Shown piece by piece: positions 61,558 through 64,000 of a stretch of 64,000 nt of DNA. The notes beneath the pieces are model-generated. The model saw only the letters and a program-made list of their open reading frames with translations. It searched no databases and was not told the DNA's origin. The stretch's first letter is position 1. Each line of letters begins with the position of its first letter. Source of the DNA: Chloroflexota bacterium (GTDB taxonomy: Bacteria > Chloroflexota > UBA6077 > FW602-bin22 > CADDYW01); assembly GCA_021324795.1 (NCBI GenBank), contig JAJPIK010000102.1, positions 1-64,000 of the forward strand, given 5' to 3'. The translations under genes were made by a program, and so were the position numbers.

Positions 61558-62679
61558 TTACGCCGTGCGATACTTCGCGATCTTCTCCTCGTTTAGCTCA
61601 ACTCCCAAACCAGGTTTCTGAGGAACGCCCACACAGCCGTCGCTATCCACTCTGAGCGGCTCTTTGACGTACCACTGGAAGATCTCGCTGGTCATGCAAG
61701 GCGGATCCTCGAAGACTTCGAGAAAAGCAGCATTAGGAATCGCCGCGCAGAGGTGAAGGTGAGCGGCGAGGCCGACGCCACCGCCTCCGTGGTGGGGAGC
61801 GACCAGCTTGTGATGCATCTCGGCGAGGCCGGCGATCTTGCGAAGCTGGCTGATGCCTTCGCTCACCAGCGCTTCGGGCTGGATGACGTCGTAGCAGTCC
61901 TGCTCGATCAGCCAGCGGAACTCGTGCAGGCCGCGGTTGTTTTCACCGCCAGCGATCAAGAGATCGACCGCCGCGCAGAGGCGGCTTAACCCTTCGAAAT
62001 TATAGCGATCAAGCGGCTCTTCGAGCCAGTAGACACCGAGCTTCTCGAGTTCGCGCGCCGTCTGCAACGCGCGCTGCTCGGTCCACACCGGACCAGGCTC
62101 CGGCTGGGGCGTTCCCGGTAGCTGGGCCTGGTTCGCGTCGACCAGAATCGTAAAATCGTCACCGACCGAGCGGCGGACCGCGGCGACCTGGGCCAGATCG
62201 TCTTTCATCTGCCAATCGTGAATCCGCAACTTGATCGCGCGATAGCCAAGCTCGCGAATGTGCAGCACATCCTCGGCGCGCCGCTCCGGCGCGCGTACCT
62301 CGATGCAGCTTGCGTAAGCGGGGACACGATCCTGGTAGCCGCCCCAGAGCTTGTAGACCGGCTGGCCACAGGCCTTGCCGATGATATCCCAGAGCGCGAT
62401 CTCGACGCCCCAGCCTCCACCGGCCATCCGGAGGATCTTGGCGTGCTGCTCGATGGCAAACGGATCCTTACCAATGAGCTGAGGCTTGATCCAGCTCTCG
62501 AAACGATCGGCCGCTGCGTAGCCGGGGGCTCCGATGCCGGTGATGCCTTCGTCGGTGTGGATCTTGACAATCACTCCACCCCAACGCTGCCAAGTCGAGC
62601 CCGGCGCCCAAGCCGGGTGAGCAACGGCCGGCAGCGGCGGGCCGGCCAGGGTAATCATTTCTAGGTCGGTGATCTTCAT
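61558..62679 (-). CDS. Enolase-superfamily sugar acid dehydratase (MR/MLE type)
   Basis: 373 residues. The capping N-terminal domain is followed by the barrel with the catalytic Lys150 in RAIKLRIHD. Metal ligands are Asp181 (VDANQ), Glu220/Glu221 (LEEP) and Glu246 (GGEN). The later APHHGGGG supplies the usual histidine. This set fits galactonate/mannonate-type dehydratases. GGAGG lies 8 nt before the ATG. It is on the opposite strand to the uronic acid genes before it but probably belongs to the same catabolic theme. Its exact substrate is unclear. Confidence 0.88.
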   Translation of the reverse strand: MKITDLEMITLAGPPLPAVAHPAWAPGSTWQRWGGVIVKIHTDEGITGIGAPGYAAADRFESWIKPQLIGKDPFAIEQHAKILRMAGGGWGVEIALWDIIGKACGQPVYKLWGGYQDRVPAYASCIEVRAPERRAEDVLHIRELGYRAIKLRIHDWQMKDDLAQVAAVRRSVGDDFTILVDANQAQLPGTPQPEPGPVWTEQRALQTARELEKLGVYWLEEPLDRYNFEGLSRLCAAVDLLIAGGENNRGLHEFRWLIEQDCYDVIQPEALVSEGISQLRKIAGLAEMHHKLVAPHHGGGGVGLAAHLHLCAAIPNAAFLEVFEDPPCMTSEIFQWYVKEPLRVDSDGCVGVPQKPGLGVELNEEKIAKYRTA

Positions 62680-63028
62680 CGGGCATTCCTCCAGGTGATG
62701 ATTCCGTGTGAGCGATCATAGCACGCCAGAGCCGGAGTGTCAGCGGGCCGATTCGCCCCAGCACCAGAAGAATTGCCATCTTCCCCAAACGCCTGCAGGC
62801 ACTCCCGCGGGAAAACCTGACTTTGTATGAGTTGCCGGTCGGCGGCAACGATCCCTCGCGCCTGCTCGCCTGGCCCACGCACCGGAGCACCGAAAACGAA
62901 GACCGGCCCGCTGGAGCTGCTGTTCGATTAGGGCCTGGTTCGCGCTAAAGGTGACCGCGATGACCGGGGCAGGCACGTGACGGCGATCAAAGTCAGGACA
63001 CGGGGGCTCCTGAAGAAGCCGAAATTGT
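62676..63028 (-). pseudogene. Probable frameshifted remnant upstream of the dehydratase
   Basis: Protein-like segments appear in two different minus-strand frames. Around 62850-63030 one reads CPDFDRRHVPAPVIAVTF and on to EQQLQRAG; at 62676-62927 another reads GPVFVFGAPVRGPGEQARG and on to FPRECLQAFGED. They would join into one continuous product with two frame changes, continuing from the 128-residue frame at 63029-63415. The family was not recognised. This could be a decayed gene, or coincidence in GC-rich sequence. Confidence 0.3.
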
Positions 63029-63415
63029 CTACCAGGCAGTAACCGAGCGACGGCGTGCCTGGGTTCGATTGGCGTAACTGTTCGCCAGACGGTGCGCCAG
63101 CCTCGGCAGACGGAAACGATTGAGCAACGCATCATTGGGCCTTCGCCAATGCCCCGGGATCCGGATCGTGCCATGCTCGTCGATGACCAGACCGATCCAT
63201 TCGACGGCATCGATCACCTCTTTAGCCATCCGACTCCGCAGCCAGGAACGGGAGACCGTTCCTCCGGCCCGGAGTGTCGCCTGCCGCAAAAGGCTCGCGG
63301 CAATCTCCTGGCCCTCGGGGCTCATGACATTGATACCCTCGTCGATCATGGCCTCCTTGATCAACTGCGCCAGTGGTTGGGAACTGCCTTCCGACAACTG
63401 CTCGAATCTCTTCAC
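63029..63415 (-). CDS. Hypothetical protein, possible 5' part of a decayed gene
   Basis: 128 residues from a GTG at 63415 with GAAGGGAA about 9 nt upstream. It is charged and helical at the N-terminus (FEQLSEGSSQPLAQLIKEAM), has a middle segment MAKEVIDAVEWIGLVIDEHG, and ends in RTQARRRSVTAW. No known family was recognised. A shift of frame near its end would continue into the segments at 62676-63028, which suggests a longer ancestral gene of about 240 codons. Confidence 0.4.
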   Translation of the reverse strand: MKRFEQLSEGSSQPLAQLIKEAMIDEGINVMSPEGQEIAASLLRQATLRAGGTVSRSWLRSRMAKEVIDAVEWIGLVIDEHGTIRIPGHWRRPNDALLNRFRLPRLAHRLANSYANRTQARRRSVTAW

Positions 63416-63710
63416 GTCAACTATTCCCTTCTTCCCTCATCCCGAAACTAACTGCCTATCGTTCTACCCGATTCGCAGGGCGATCGCTTTCTCCGGTTGT
63501 CGCCCTTTAATCAATGCAACCCCAGAATATATCCTCTAGTCCTCTAGCACAATAGCCCGGTAGTCCTCTTTACGGCCGAGCAGTCTAGGATACTTTTCCT
63601 ATTGGGAAGTGAAAAGATGCCGGCCGAAGGCTTCTCCTTACCTACGACTGACTAGCTCCCACTCGTCCAGAGAAACCTGCCATTCCGGTACGGGTAAGGC
63701 CGCGGATAAA
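63416..63710. other. Non-coding stretch before the last gene
   Basis: AT-richer sequence with no supported gene, tRNA or hairpin. CCTCTAGTCCTCTAG at 63533-63547 contains a short direct repeat. Its right end runs into the promoter at 63711. Confidence 0.4.
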
Positions 63711-63739
63711 TTGACTTTCTCGGCAAGGTCTTGTATTCT
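63711..63739 (+). promoter_or_regulatory. Promoter for the MFS gene at the right edge
   Basis: TTGACT (63711-63716), 17 bp, TATTCT (63734-63739). The boxes match five and four of six consensus bases. The leader would be about 55 nt. Confidence 0.6.
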
Positions 63740-63800
63740 TCGCGGCATCCGGCGCAGTGCCAATTCGACACAGCAACCGTGATAGGAAAGGAGATTCCTT

Positions 63801-64000
63801 TTGGAGGTATCATCAGTTGGCGGGCTCGCTCGGCTCGACGTAGCGAAAATGAACTCGCTTCATCGCCGAGCCCTTTTCCTGGTCAGCCTGGGCGAATTCA
63901 TTGATGGCTATGATCTCCTGGTCATGGGCGGCGCACTGCTCCTTCTGGTTCCCCAATTCAAGCTCACGCCAGCGCAGGTTGGTTTGCTGGGATCGGCAGC
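63801..64000 (+). CDS. MFS transporter, N-terminal part (sugar/organic acid type)
   Basis: The gene runs off the right edge after 66 codons. The TTG at 63801 is 7 nt after AAGGAG. The translated start has a short soluble leader and then HRRALFLVSLGEFIDGYDLL, matching the first helix of the sugar/metabolite symporter group (GEFFDGYDxxxxG), followed by VMGGALLLLVPQFKLTPAQV. Known relatives import sugars or aromatic acids with protons. Its promoter is visible at 63711. Confidence 0.75.
   Translation, partial: MEVSSVGGLARLDVAKMNSLHRRALFLVSLGEFIDGYDLLVMGGALLLLVPQFKLTPAQVGLLGSA

Noticed and set aside
62740..63210. 156-residue minus-strand frame
   Set aside because: Only its middle part looks protein-like. 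It is better explained as one piece of a frameshifted gene than as a separate protein.
63533..63590. Possible tRNA in the right-hand non-coding stretch
   Set aside because: No cloverleaf or conserved T-loop (GTTCGA) could be drawn.

Overview
This is a GC-rich bacterial chromosome segment. The best guess for the host is a Chloroflexota bacterium, Thermomicrobia/Sphaerobacter-like. The basis is indirect: many ABC receptors with a twin-arginine plus lipobox leader followed by a long Ala/Pro/Ser/Thr linker, GTG and TTG starts with strong GGAGG sites, an inverted repeat family I associate with that phylum, and no outer-membrane genes. No rRNA or tRNA gene was seen.

Layout. 1-309 is the end of an Ada-type DNA repair gene. 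328-8924 (minus) holds an aldo/keto reductase, a CUT1 sugar ABC importer (two permeases, two receptors), a cupin and a peptide-type receptor. A divergent promoter pair then leads to a second CUT1 importer (9179-12455, plus) and a Dpp/Opp importer with two tandem receptors and dppBCDF (12717-20769). 20772-23334 (minus) holds an isolated Rieske protein and an isolated HlyD-type adaptor. 23513-31526 has two sulfatases, an amidohydrolase, a YceI lipoprotein, a DoxX protein, a glycosyltransferase and an HpaI-type aldolase. 31582-38292 contains a TOBE-domain relic, Maf, a two-gene aconitase X, a zinc alcohol dehydrogenase, a CRISPR-like repeat pair, an RraA-like protein and a sugar isomerase. 38375-51131 has PRPP synthetase, two hybrid histidine kinases, a response regulator, a PaaK-like ligase paired with a haem-oxygenase-fold diiron protein, and three membrane proteins resembling complex I antiporter subunits. 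51318-61490 (plus) is a third CUT1 importer with two receptors, followed by GDP-mannose, DHDPS-family, mannonate-dehydratase-like, nitroreductase and MFS genes. The end holds an enolase-superfamily dehydratase, decayed sequence and the start of another MFS gene.

How it fits together. Most genes take up and break down sugars, sugar acids and peptides: UxuA-like and MR-type dehydratases, DHDPS and HpaI aldolases, a polyol-type dehydrogenase and sulfatases. Three importers each pair two paralogous receptors with one translocator. None of the three CUT1 importers has its own ATPase gene, so a shared MsiK-like ATPase elsewhere is likely. The least explained parts are the ligase/diiron pair (41575-43662), the antiporter-like trio that has lost its proton-path residues (43891-47436), the 37/37/37-nt CRISPR-like unit (35721-35831) and a structured leader before the mannose-1-phosphate guanylyltransferase gene (56308-56434).
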